A stretch of 12,623 nucleotides of DNA from UBA3775 sp964584255 (GCA_964584255.1 CAZOZM010000027.1:1-12623), one strand, 5' to 3'; counted from the stretch's first letter, positions 5,622-12,224 are shown. Translations and numbers: made by a program. The notes: generated by a model not told the origin, from the sequence alone.

Positions 5622-6581
5622 TTAGTCTTCACCAACATTTAATGATAAACCAAGCTCTTTAAGCTTAGCAAGTACCTCTTCAAGTGATTTACGTCCAAGA
5701 TTTCTAACCTTCATCATATCTTCTGATGTACGATTAGTTAATTCTTCAACAGTATTAATGCCTGCTCTCTTAAGGCAGTTGTATGAACGAACCGAGAGTT
5801 CAAGTTCATCGATACTCATCTCAAGAACTTTTTCTTTCTCGTTATTAACAGGCTCAGCCATTACTTCAGCAGTTCTTGCACTCTCTGATAAATCAATGAA
5901 TGCATTAAGATGCTCACTTAAAACTTTAGCTGCAAGACTTACAGCCTCATCCGGTTCAATTGTTCCGTTTGTGAATACATCAAGTGTGAGCTTGTCGAAG
6001 TCTGTAATCTGACCGACACGAGTGTTGTTTACGGTAAGATTTACACGTTCAACAGGAGTGTAGATAGAATCAATTGGAATGATTCCGATTGGAAGATCAT
6101 CTCTCTTATTCTTGTCTGCACTTACATAACCTCTGCCCTTTGTAATAGTAAGCTCTATATATAACTTGCTGTCCGCTCCGCCGTTAAGAGTGGCGATAAC
6201 CTGATCCGGATTAAGAATCTCAATGTCCGGATCACAATGAATATCTCCTGCTGTAACAACTCCTTCACCTGCGAATTCAATATAAGCAAGCTTTGGTTCG
6301 TTTGAGTCGCTGTTGTCCTTAATAGCTAAACTCTTGATATTCATTATTATTTCGGTTACGTCTTCTCTTACACCGGGAATTGTTGAAAATTCATGTACAA
6401 CTCCGTCAATTTTAACCTGACTTACTGCTGCACCCGGTAAAGACGAAAGCATAATTCTTCTCAAGGAGTTTCCCAATGTAGTACCATAACCTCTTTCAAG
6501 TGGTTCTACAACAAATCGACCATACTTTTTATCATCTGAAATTTCTGCAATTTCAATCCTAGGCTTTTCAAAATCAAACAT
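5622..6581 (-). CDS. rpoA: DNA-directed RNA polymerase subunit alpha
   Basis: The alpha dimer nucleates RNA polymerase assembly, and its C-terminal domain contacts UP elements and activators. In 319 residues the N-terminal domain spans about 1-235, with the dimer/assembly segment GTTLGNSLRR (33-42) and LPIGIIPIDSIYTPV (163-177). A charged linker at about 236-255 follows. The C-terminal domain covers about 256-315, with two helix-hairpin-helix elements and Arg265 in SVRSYNCLKRAG, equivalent to the DNA-contacting Arg265 of E. coli. Length and motifs are normal. The start ATG at 6579-6581 has AAAAGGAGGG upstream, part of which can fold into a hairpin (6590-6609). Confidence 0.98.
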   Translation of the reverse strand: MFDFEKPRIEIAEISDDKKYGRFVVEPLERGYGTTLGNSLRRIMLSSLPGAAVSQVKIDGVVHEFSTIPGVREDVTEIIMNIKSLAIKDNSDSNEPKLAYIEFAGEGVVTAGDIHCDPDIEILNPDQVIATLNGGADSKLYIELTITKGRGYVSADKNKRDDLPIGIIPIDSIYTPVERVNLTVNNTRVGQITDFDKLTLDVFTNGTIEPDEAVSLAAKVLSEHLNAFIDLSESARTAEVMAEPVNNEKEKVLEMSIDELELSVRSYNCLKRAGINTVEELTNRTSEDMMKVRNLGRKSLEEVLAKLKELGLSLNVGED

Positions 6582-6589
6582 ATGCGACC

Positions 6590-6609
6590 CTCCTTTTGGG
6601 CGAAAAGAG
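6590..6609 (-). promoter_or_regulatory. Hairpin overlapping the rpoA Shine-Dalgarno
   Basis: On the minus strand CTCTTTT can pair with AAAAGGAG (one bulged G) around a CGCCC loop, covering most of the rpoA ribosome binding site. The helix is short and AU-rich, so any effect on translation would be modest. Confidence 0.3.
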
Positions 6610-6620
6610 TATATTCTTTA

Positions 6621-7223
6621 CTATTTGGAATATAACTCGACAATAAGCACTTCGTTTACAGGTACATCAATCATGTCTCTGCTTGGATATTCCTTAACTG
6701 TACCGCTAAGAGATTCCTTGTCTGACTCTAACCAAGCCGGAACAGTTCTTCCCTCAGTTACTTCAAGGATATCCTTGAATCTCTGGCCAGCTTTATTCTT
6801 TGCCTTTTCACTTACTGTGATAACATCTCCTGCCTTAACTGAGTAAGATGGGATATTAACAACTTTACCATTTACAAGAATATGCTTGTGATCAACGATC
6901 TGTCTTGCTTCTGTTCTTGTTCTTGCAAGTCCAAGACGGAATACTACGTTGTCAAGTCTGGTTTCAAGGATAATCATAAGGTTCTCACCTGTTGTACCAA
7001 ACTTAAGCTTCTTAGCTTTCTCAAAATTGTTGCGGAAAGGCTTCTCAAGAACACCATAGATGAACTTTGCCTTCTGCTTTTCTCTTAACTGTAAGCCATA
7101 CTCGCTTACTTTCTTTCCTGCTCTCGCTGAAGTTCTGTTAGACTTCTTGTCAATTCCTAAATAAGAAGGATCAACGCCGAGAGATCTACATTTCTTTAAA
7201 ACAGGACCCATGTCTCTAGCCAT
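6621..7223 (-). CDS. rpsD: 30S ribosomal protein S4 (uS4), zinc-free type
   Basis: S4 is a primary 16S rRNA binder of the 30S body and in several bacteria represses its own operon. The 200-residue protein starts MARDMGPVLKKCRSLGVDPS and carries an S4 RNA-binding domain at about residues 88-150 (RLDNVVFRLGLARTRTEARQ). Only one Cys (residue 12) is in the N-terminal region, so the four-Cys zinc site of the classical form is missing. The start ATG is 10 nt after GGAGG. It lies inside the alpha operon between rpsK and rpoA, as in E. coli, whereas in Bacillus subtilis rpsD is elsewhere. That makes the rpsM leader a candidate target for S4. Confidence 0.97.
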   Translation of the reverse strand: MARDMGPVLKKCRSLGVDPSYLGIDKKSNRTSARAGKKVSEYGLQLREKQKAKFIYGVLEKPFRNNFEKAKKLKFGTTGENLMIILETRLDNVVFRLGLARTRTEARQIVDHKHILVNGKVVNIPSYSVKAGDVITVSEKAKNKAGQRFKDILEVTEGRTVPAWLESDKESLSGTVKEYPSRDMIDVPVNEVLIVELYSK

Positions 7224-7241
7224 TTCACTTTACCTCCTTAA

Positions 7242-7646
7242 TTAGACTCTTCTGCGCTTAGGTGGGCGGCAACCATTGTGAGGAACCGGTGTTACGTCAC
7301 GAATGCTTGTTACGTTGATGCCACATGCCTGAAGTGCACGAATTGCTGCTTCTCTACCTGAACCAGGACCCTTTACAAATACGTCAACTGACTTTAAGCC
7401 CTGAATTGCTGCTGCCTTTGCTGCAGTCTCTGCTGCCATCTGAGCTGCATATGGTGTAGACTTTCTAGATCCTCTGAATCCTAAACCACCTGCACTAGCC
7501 CATGAAATTGCATTACCCTCAGCATCTGTGAGTGTAACGATTGTATTATTAAAGGAAGACTGAATATGTGCCTGTCCACGGTCAATATTTTTCTTAACAC
7601 GCTTCTTAGCTGATGTCTTCTTTGATGCTACGACTTTCTTAGCCAT
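7242..7646 (-). CDS. rpsK: 30S ribosomal protein S11 (uS11)
   Basis: This 30S platform protein contacts the Shine-Dalgarno helix region. The 134 residues match uS11: a basic N-terminus, GQAHIQSSFNNTIVTLTD, then FRGSRKSTPYAAQ, KGPGSGREAAIRAL and the conserved end NGCRPPKRRRV. I chose ATG (7644-7646), 7 nt after AGGAGG. A GTG one codon upstream is too close to that Shine-Dalgarno. It starts 34 nt after the rpsM stop. Confidence 0.97.
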   Translation of the reverse strand: MAKKVVASKKTSAKKRVKKNIDRGQAHIQSSFNNTIVTLTDAEGNAISWASAGGLGFRGSRKSTPYAAQMAAETAAKAAAIQGLKSVDVFVKGPGSGREAAIRALQACGINVTSIRDVTPVPHNGCRPPKRRRV

Positions 7647-7680
7647 CACTTAACCTCCTAATAGACTAAATCCTTGGTAA

Positions 7681-8049
7681 TTATTTCTTCTTATTAGCAA
7701 CTGTACGCTTTGGACCCTTACGAGTTCTTGCGTTAGTCTTAGTCTTCTGTCCACGAACAGGAAGACCCTTTCTGTGACGGATACCTCTGTAGCATCCCAT
7801 TTCCTGAAGTCTCTTGATGTTTAAAGCGATTTCTCTCTTTAAATCACCTTCTACAGTGTATTCTGCGTCAATAACGTCACGAATACGACCTACTTCATCA
7901 TCTGTTAAATCGCGACATCTTGTGTCAGGATTAACATTAGCTTTTTCAAGAATACGACCAGCACTTACTCTACCGATACCATATACATAAGTAAGACCGA
8001 TCTCTACACGTTTCTCTCTTGGTAAATCAACACCACTGATACGAGCCAT
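7681..8049 (-). CDS. rpsM: 30S ribosomal protein S13 (uS13)
   Basis: This 30S head protein bridges to the 50S subunit and the P-site tRNA. The 122 residues start MARISGVDLPREKRVEIGLT, contain a YVYGIGRVSAGRIL helix-two-turn-helix region and CYRGIRHRKGLPVRGQKT, and end in a Lys-rich tail. The frame is open upstream to a TTG at 8146-8148, but the ATG at 8047-8049 has GGAGG 10 nt upstream and aligns with the usual S13 start, so I used it. The 259-nt spacer before it is unusually long for this operon position and carries a promoter and hairpins. Confidence 0.97.
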   Translation of the reverse strand: MARISGVDLPREKRVEIGLTYVYGIGRVSAGRILEKANVNPDTRCRDLTDDEVGRIRDVIDAEYTVEGDLKREIALNIKRLQEMGCYRGIRHRKGLPVRGQKTKTNARTRKGPKRTVANKKK

Positions 8050-8250
8050 GTACTTTAAACCTCCGTTAAAAAATAATGGATTGGGAATTTTTCCCATTTT
8101 GTTTTGTCGGAATAAACCGACCAGCCGCTTTAAACCATGACAATACAAGCCGGTATTGCTAATTCGGCGATAATGACATCCGAATTAAAACTGCCTTTGG
8201 CAGCCCACAGTATCACAATAGTCTGTTCCGAACCGGGTTATGTTCGAAAC
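8050..8250 (-). promoter_or_regulatory. Structured leader of rpsM (candidate ribosomal protein autoregulatory RNA)
   Basis: Six hairpins follow one another between the promoter at 8251-8259 and the rpsM Shine-Dalgarno. Their arms are 8242-8249/8226-8233 (8 bp, one G-U), 8199-8203/8191-8195 (CTGCC/GGCAG with AAA loop, then TTTT), 8180-8186/8161-8167 (7 bp), 8153-8158/8141-8146 (6 bp), 8117-8121/8106-8110 (GTCGG/CCGAC) and 8091-8096/8082-8087 (TGGGAA/TTCCCA). The second, followed by U residues, could act as a weak attenuator. In E. coli S4 binds a pseudoknot in the leader of the same gene. S4 control is inferred here from position only. Confidence 0.5.
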
Positions 8251-8259
8251 ATTGTAACA
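8251..8259 (-). promoter_or_regulatory. Extended -10 promoter upstream of rpsM
   Basis: The minus strand reads TGTTACAAT: a TACAAT -10 (8251-8256, 5 of 6 matches) with the TG extension one base upstream. No good -35 is found at 16-18 nt, which extended -10 promoters can tolerate. It would give rpsM a leader of about 195 nt. Confidence 0.45.
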
Positions 8260-8308
8260 CAAAAAGCAAGAACTACTTTATAGTAACAACGCACATATAG
8301 CGGTTGAA

Positions 8309-8422
8309 TTAGCCTTGTCTCTGTTTGTGTCTAGGGTTCTCACAAATGATCATGATGTTACCCTTTCTTTTGATTACTTTGCATTTTTCGCAAATTGGCT
8401 TTACTGAAGACCTAACCTTCAT
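8309..8422 (-). CDS. rpmJ: 50S ribosomal protein L36 (bL36), zinc-binding type
   Basis: This 37-residue 50S protein begins MKVRSSVKPICEKCKVIKRK and ends NPRHKQRQG. The zinc ligands Cys11, Cys14, Cys27 and His32 are all present, making it the zinc-containing form. The start ATG (8420-8422) is preceded by GAAAGGAGTG. It lies between infA and rpsM in the standard order. The upstream terminator/promoter element makes it the first gene of a separate transcript, and 259 nt separate it from rpsM. Confidence 0.97.
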   Translation of the reverse strand: MKVRSSVKPICEKCKVIKRKGNIMIICENPRHKQRQG

Positions 8423-8441
8423 AGTTTAAGTCACTCCTTTC

Positions 8442-8498
8442 AAAAAAAGTCCACTTGCAATATTATCAGAAATGCTTGTATATTGCAAGTGGTTTTTT
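8442..8498 (-). terminator. Bidirectional terminator-like repeat between infA and rpmJ
   Basis: CCACTTGCAATAT at 8451-8463 and its exact complement at 8480-8492 form a 13-bp perfect stem with a 16-nt loop. On the minus strand it is followed by AC and seven T residues (8442-8448), and on the plus strand directly by six T residues (8493-8498). It meets the criteria for an intrinsic terminator of the transcript coming from infA, and the same bases contain a promoter for rpmJ. Confidence 0.7.
8460..8488 (-). promoter_or_regulatory. Promoter embedded in the infA-rpmJ terminator hairpin
   Basis: The minus strand reads TTGCAA (8483-8488), a 17-nt spacer and TAATAT (8460-8465). An alternative -10, GATAAT, overlaps it at 15-nt spacing (8462-8467). 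The -35 lies in the first arm of the hairpin and the -10 reaches into the second arm. Initiation near 8453 would leave a leader of about 30 nt containing the rpmJ Shine-Dalgarno but not the first arm. Confidence 0.5.
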
Positions 8499-8606
8499 CA
8501 AACTTTTTCAACTTTTTTTAATTATATTCTTTGTGTATCAAATCCGGTATTCCGGACCGATCACAGTGTGTTATTCTTATCTGAATAAGTACTAACACAA
8601 GAGATA
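8499..8606 (-). other. infA 3' untranslated region with two hairpins
   Basis: Just after infA, GTGTTA (8593-8598) pairs with TAACAC (8568-8573), and an inner stem CTTAT/ATAAG lies at 8585-8589/8576-8580. The result is a composite hairpin with a small internal loop. A second hairpin, TCCGG/CCGGA, lies at 8543-8556. Neither has a U tract. They could protect the 3' end of the infA message. An A/T-rich stretch follows up to 8492. Confidence 0.4.
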
Positions 8607-8825
8607 CTATTTATCTCTCCAAACAATTCTTCCCTTTGTAAGATCGTAAGGAGACATTTCCAATGTTACTGTATCACCCGGTACGATCTTAATATAGTTC
8701 ATGCGAAGCTTACCGCTTATATGAGCAAGAACGATATGACCGTTTTCAAGTTCTACACGAAACATGGCATTAGGAAGTTTTTCAACTACCTTGCCTTCAA
8801 TCTCTAAGACATCGCTTTTAGACAT
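8607..8825 (-). CDS. infA: Translation initiation factor IF-1
   Basis: IF-1 binds the 30S A site during initiation. The 72-residue protein is a single OB-fold of the usual length, with MSKSDVLEIEGKVVEKLPNA at the start, FRVELENGHIVLAHISGKLRMNYI in the middle and GDTVTLEMSPYDLTKGRIVWR at the end. The start ATG follows GGAGG by only about 3 nt. A small palindrome (GTACAT/ATGTAC, 8840-8853) sits just upstream of that Shine-Dalgarno. It directly follows adk, without map or another gene in between. Confidence 0.97.
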   Translation of the reverse strand: MSKSDVLEIEGKVVEKLPNAMFRVELENGHIVLAHISGKLRMNYIKIVPGDTVTLEMSPYDLTKGRIVWRDK

Positions 8826-8950
8826 GTTCCTCCATTCCGTACATAAATGTACATCCTGCCATTCAACACTTCTTAATTGATTCTACGGATTATTTATCCG
8901 TAAAACCTGCTCTTTAAATAATGTATGCAGATAATCTGAATCTTATTATC
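8826..8950 (-). other. adk-infA intergenic region with three inverted repeats
   Basis: These 125 nt hold AGATAAT/ATTATCT beginning at the adk stop, TACGGAT/ATCCGTA (8896-8902 and 8884-8890, 5-nt loop) and GTACAT/ATGTAC (8840-8853) near the infA Shine-Dalgarno. None has a U tract, so they are not obvious terminators. No coding remnant of map was recognised here. Confidence 0.4.
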
Positions 8951-9592
8951 TTATGCAAGGATTGCAAGGATATCTTCAAATACCTTATCAACATCCTGTG
9001 TTCCATCAACAGTTTTAAGGATTCCTTCTTTATTATAGTAATCAATAAGCGGCTGTGTCTGTTTATGATAAACATCAAGTCTCTTCTGAACTGTCTCAGG
9101 CATGTCATCATCACGGACAGTAAGTTTGCCGCCGCAAAGATCACAGATGCCTTCTGTTTTAGGAGGGTTATACTTGATATGGAATGTACCTCCGCATGCT
9201 ACACAGGCTCTTCTGCCGCCCATTCTTGTAACAATTCTTTCATCAGGAACATCTACATCAATTGCATAATCCATTTTTTCATTCTTTGCTGCAAGACTGG
9301 CCGTAAGTGCCTCTGCCTGAGCAATTGTTCTTGGAAATCCGTCAAGGACATATCCGTTTGCACAATCGTCATTGGTAAATCTGTCCATAATCAACTCAAG
9401 TGTAAGTTCATCCGGAACCAGAAGACCCTGATCCATGTATGACTTTGCTTTCTTTCCAAGCTCTGTTCCGTTTTTAATATTTGCTCTGAAAATATCACCT
9501 GTTGAAATGTGAGGGATTCCGAATTTTGCAGCTATCATTTTAGCCTGTGTTCCTTTTCCCGCACCAGGTGCTCCTAACATAACGATTTTCAT
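8951..9592 (-). CDS. adk: Adenylate kinase, long form with zinc LID
   Basis: The cytosolic enzyme interconverts ATP + AMP and 2 ADP. In 213 residues it shows the P-loop GAPGAGKGT (7-15), the AMP-binding STGD (30-33), DGFPR (84-88) and the long LID domain, with Cys130, Cys133, Cys150 and Cys153 placed to bind structural zinc. The start ATG is preceded by AGAGGTGG. It lies 88 nt after secY, with a near-perfect hairpin in the gap. secY-adk is the conserved order, but the usual map after adk is missing. Confidence 0.98.
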   Translation of the reverse strand: MKIVMLGAPGAGKGTQAKMIAAKFGIPHISTGDIFRANIKNGTELGKKAKSYMDQGLLVPDELTLELIMDRFTNDDCANGYVLDGFPRTIAQAEALTASLAAKNEKMDYAIDVDVPDERIVTRMGGRRACVACGGTFHIKYNPPKTEGICDLCGGKLTVRDDDMPETVQKRLDVYHKQTQPLIDYYNKEGILKTVDGTQDVDKVFEDILAILA

Positions 9593-9641
9593 ATGCCACC
9601 TCTTATGTTTTTACTTTAATATAAAAACTCAAATATAGTAA

Positions 9642-9671
9642 TTAGAGCGGAACAATGTTGTACCGCTCTAA
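9642..9671 (-). other. Strong hairpin between secY and adk
   Basis: TTAGAGCGG (9663-9671 on the minus strand) and CCGCTCTAA (9642-9650) form a perfect 9-bp GC-containing stem. The 12-nt centre can pair further (ACAA/TTGT with one T-T mismatch). No U run follows directly, so termination is doubtful. RNA processing, partial attenuation or 3'-end protection of the secY part is possible. Confidence 0.45.
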
Positions 9672-9680
9672 TATACATAT

Positions 9681-11012
9681 TTATGAATTTAAGAATCCTT
9701 TATAATGACGTTCTACCATCTGAGTTTCAATCTGCTTAAGTGTTTCAAGTACTACACCTACAACGATGATAAGTGATGTTCCTCCAAAAGAAACGCTTGC
9801 ATTGAAAGCACCTGAGAAGAAAATTGGAATAAGAGCCACTACCGTAAGCATTGCTGCTCCGATAAGAACTATCTTATTTAATACAGATGTAAGATATTCT
9901 GTGGTTGGCTTACCCGGTCTGATACCCGGTATAAATCCACCCTGCTTCTTCATGTTATTTGCAACTTCAAGCGGATTGAATGTAATGCTTGTATAGAAGT
10001 ATGCAAAGAATATGATAAGGGCAATATAAATCACTGCACCAAGTGTATACTTTAATTCTGCAAATGATTTAAAATTGAACCAATTGGAATCACTAAAAAG
10101 ATATAATATCTTCTGCCATAATGTTGCATTTGGACCTGTTGCAGCATTAATGCCGAAGAATGATGATATAATCTGTGGGAACTGTAAAAATGAAATGGCA
10201 AAGATTACAGGTATTACGCCGGAGGTGTTAACCTTGAGCGGAATATATGTGCTGCTGCCGCCATACATTTTACGTCCAACAACTTTTTTGCTGTACTGAA
10301 CAGGAATTCTTCTTGTTGCATCCTGAAGCATGATGATAAGAACTACCGTTACTGCAACCACAAGAATAATGATTGCTGCTGCAATGACACCATTAACAGC
10401 TGTACTTGCATTAACAACAAATACTCTGAAGAGATTTACAAAATCCGATGGAATCTTTGCAACGATGTTGATTGTAAGTATGATTGAAATACCATTACCA
10501 ACACCATATTCGGTAATATTCTCACCAAGCCACATAAGGAATGCTGAACCTGCAGTAAAGCACACAACAATTACAAGAATGGTTGTTATCTTCTTGTCGT
10601 TTGTATATCCGCTTCTTGCGAAGCCGTAAGCCATTGCTGATGACTCAATAAGAGCAAGTGCAATAGTAAGATAACGGGAAATCTCTGCTATTTTCTTTCT
10701 TCCTGTTTCGCCATCCTTCTGCATTTCAGCAAGCTTAGGAATTGCAATAGTCATAAGCTGCATGATAATCGAAGATGTGATATACGGAGAAATATTTAAT
10801 GCAAGGATGGACATCTGTGTGAATGAACCACCTGTAAGTGCATCAAAAAATCCAAGATTCATATTTGAAAGCCAGTTTGCAACCAGCGCCTGGTTAATAC
10901 CAGGTGCCGGAATTGCTGAACCTATTCTTACTACTACAAGACAAAAGAATGTAAAAATTAACTTTTTACGGAGATCTTTTACCTTGAATGCATTGATGAT
11001 TGTGCTAAACAT
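9681..11012 (-). CDS. secY: Protein translocase subunit SecY
   Basis: SecY is the channel of the Sec translocon in the cytoplasmic membrane. The 443-residue protein has the ten-segment hydrophobic pattern of the family. The plug/second-segment region is GGSFTQMSILALNISPYITS (61-80). Other landmarks are WLGENITEYGVGNGISI (161-177), the cytoplasmic loop RRIPVQYSKK (234-243), YIPLKVNTSGVIPVI (256-270) and the C5-loop segment GFIPGIRPGKPT (359-370) used in SecA and ribosome contact. The start ATG overlaps the end of rplO (stop TAA, one base, then ATG), with AGAGGTGAT as Shine-Dalgarno inside rplO, which suggests translational coupling. Confidence 0.98.
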   Translation of the reverse strand: MFSTIINAFKVKDLRKKLIFTFFCLVVVRIGSAIPAPGINQALVANWLSNMNLGFFDALTGGSFTQMSILALNISPYITSSIIMQLMTIAIPKLAEMQKDGETGRKKIAEISRYLTIALALIESSAMAYGFARSGYTNDKKITTILVIVVCFTAGSAFLMWLGENITEYGVGNGISIILTINIVAKIPSDFVNLFRVFVVNASTAVNGVIAAAIIILVVAVTVVLIIMLQDATRRIPVQYSKKVVGRKMYGGSSTYIPLKVNTSGVIPVIFAISFLQFPQIISSFFGINAATGPNATLWQKILYLFSDSNWFNFKSFAELKYTLGAVIYIALIIFFAYFYTSITFNPLEVANNMKKQGGFIPGIRPGKPTTEYLTSVLNKIVLIGAAMLTVVALIPIFFSGAFNASVSFGGTSLIIVVGVVLETLKQIETQMVERHYKGFLNS

Positions 11013-11013
11013 A

Positions 11014-11457
11014 TTAGATCACCTCTGCACTTCCACCAAGAGACTGGATTTTTTCAACGGCACTTGCACTGAATGCATCTACCTTAACATCAAGTTTCTT
11101 AGTTAACTCTCCATTTCCAAGAATTTTAACGCCATCTTTTGGATTGCTTACAACACCCTTAGCCATTAATGTTTCAACTGTTACTTCGTCTCCATCATTA
11201 AATACCTTATCAAGAGTGCTGATATTTACTGTTATAATTTCCTTAGTATTTCTGTTTTTGAAACCGCGCTTAGGAAGACGACGGTATAAAGGCATCTGAC
11301 CACCTTCGAAGCCAATACGTGGAGCTCCAGAACGAGCTTTCTGTCCCTTATGACCCTTACCTGCTGTCTTACCATTTCCTGATCCATGACCACGGCCTCT
11401 TCTGAAGCTGTCGCTCTGTCTTGAACCTTCAGCTGGCTTTAACTCTGATAAATTCAT
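11014..11457 (-). CDS. rplO: 50S ribosomal protein L15 (uL15)
   Basis: This 147-residue 50S protein has the characteristic Gly/Arg/Lys-rich N-terminal extension (residues 19-45, RRGRGHGSGNGKTAGKGHKG) and the GGQMPLYRRLPKRGFKN segment (about 53-69), followed by the globular C-terminal domain ending GGSAEVI. The start ATG is 7 nt after AAGGAGG. It follows rpmD by 17 nt and ends one base before the secY start codon. Confidence 0.97.
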   Translation of the reverse strand: MNLSELKPAEGSRQSDSFRRGRGHGSGNGKTAGKGHKGQKARSGAPRIGFEGGQMPLYRRLPKRGFKNRNTKEIITVNISTLDKVFNDGDEVTVETLMAKGVVSNPKDGVKILGNGELTKKLDVKVDAFSASAVEKIQSLGGSAEVI

Positions 11458-11474
11458 CGCTGAACCTCCTTATA

Positions 11475-11654
11475 TTAGATTTCTTCTACCTTAACTAAAT
11501 GTTTAACCTGAGCAACCATTCCTCTGGTTGCAGCATTGTCAGGAAGAACACATGAGGAATTTGTCTTCTTTAAGCCAAGTGCCTCAACTGTCTTCTTATG
11601 CTTAGGAATTGCACCTATGGTAGATTTTACAAGTGTGATTTTTAACTCTGCCAT
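11475..11654 (-). CDS. rpmD: 50S ribosomal protein L30 (uL30)
   Basis: This 59-residue 50S protein has MAELKITLVKSTIGAIPKHK at the N-terminus and the NAATRGMVAQVKHLVKVEEI end of the short bacterial form. An in-frame GTG six codons upstream is rejected because AAAGGAG lies 4 nt before the chosen ATG (11652-11654). A hairpin (11668-11685) immediately precedes the Shine-Dalgarno. Confidence 0.96.
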   Translation of the reverse strand: MAELKITLVKSTIGAIPKHKKTVEALGLKKTNSSCVLPDNAATRGMVAQVKHLVKVEEI

Positions 11655-11667
11655 ATTACTCCTTTCC

Positions 11668-11685
11668 GTCACATCAAATTGTGAC
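11668..11685 (-). other. Hairpin upstream of rpmD
   Basis: On the minus strand GTCACA and TGTGAC form a 6-bp stem with a 6-nt loop, extendable by two G-C pairs with a bulge. It lies in the rpsE-rpmD gap just before the rpmD Shine-Dalgarno. Its function is unknown. It may help space translation of the small gene. Confidence 0.3.
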
Positions 11686-11709
11686 CGGATCTTTCTGATT
11701 AACTAAATC

Positions 11710-12213
11710 CTATAAATCACTAACTGAAATGCCACGCTTAGCAGCAACTTCTTCCGGAGTCTTAAGGTTCTTTAAGCCTTCGATTGTAGCAAGTACAACG
11801 TTCTGCTTGTTGTTTGAACCAAGTGACTTTGTTCTGATGTTCTTGAAACCAGCGAGCTCAAGTACGTTACGTGCAGGACCACCGGCGATGATACCTGTAC
11901 CTTCAGGAGCCCTCTTAAGTAATACGGAAGCACTACCGAATTCACCAATGAAATCATGAGGAACACTGCCATTCTTATCAAGTGGTAATGAAATCATGTT
12001 CTTGATTGCATCTTCCTTGCCCTTACGGATAGCTTCTGGAACTTCAGTAGCCTTTCCTAATCCAGCGCCAACGTGTCCGTTCTGATCACCAACGATAACC
12101 AATGCTGCAAAACGCATATGACGGCCACCCTTAACAACCTTTGTTACACGCTTAATTGAAACAACCTTGTCAACTAATTCTAACTGACTGGCATCAATAA
12201 TTTCACGTTTCAT
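11710..12213 (-). CDS. rpsE: 30S ribosomal protein S5 (uS5)
   Basis: S5 belongs to the mRNA-entry helicase region of the 30S subunit and affects fidelity. In 167 residues it has the N-terminal double-stranded RNA-binding-like domain with the KVVKGGRHMRFAALVIVGD loop (25-43), where spectinomycin resistance changes occur in other bacteria. GHVGAGLGKATEVPEAI and the C-terminal APEGTGIIAGGPARNVLELAG follow. No spectinomycin-associated change is evident in the loop. The start ATG follows AGGAGG located in the gap after rplR. Confidence 0.97.
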   Translation of the reverse strand: MKREIIDASQLELVDKVVSIKRVTKVVKGGRHMRFAALVIVGDQNGHVGAGLGKATEVPEAIRKGKEDAIKNMISLPLDKNGSVPHDFIGEFGSASVLLKRAPEGTGIIAGGPARNVLELAGFKNIRTKSLGSNNKQNVVLATIEGLKNLKTPEEVAAKRGISVSDL

Positions 12214-12224
12214 GCGATTACCTC

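Noticed and set aside
6621..7223. Loss of the zinc site in S4 as an anomaly.
   Set aside because: Zinc-free S4 variants are common in Clostridia and other Firmicutes, so it is noted only in the gene entry.
8050..8148. Upstream in-frame extension of rpsM from a TTG at 8148, adding 33 residues.
   Set aside because: No Shine-Dalgarno precedes the TTG, the extension covers the hairpin-rich leader, and the ATG at 8049 matches the normal S13 start with a good Shine-Dalgarno.
8826..8950. Possible decayed map gene between adk and infA.
   Set aside because: The gap is short, and none of the metal-binding motifs of methionine aminopeptidase could be recognised in translation.
8921..9442. A 173-codon open frame on the plus strand opposite adk.
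   Set aside because: It is antisense to a well-supported adenylate kinase gene, and its Cys/Ile/Asn-rich composition matches a mirror frame rather than a protein family.
11655..11672. GTG start for rpmD six codons upstream.
   Set aside because: The Shine-Dalgarno AAAGGAG lies between this GTG and the ATG at 11654, so only the ATG is correctly spaced.
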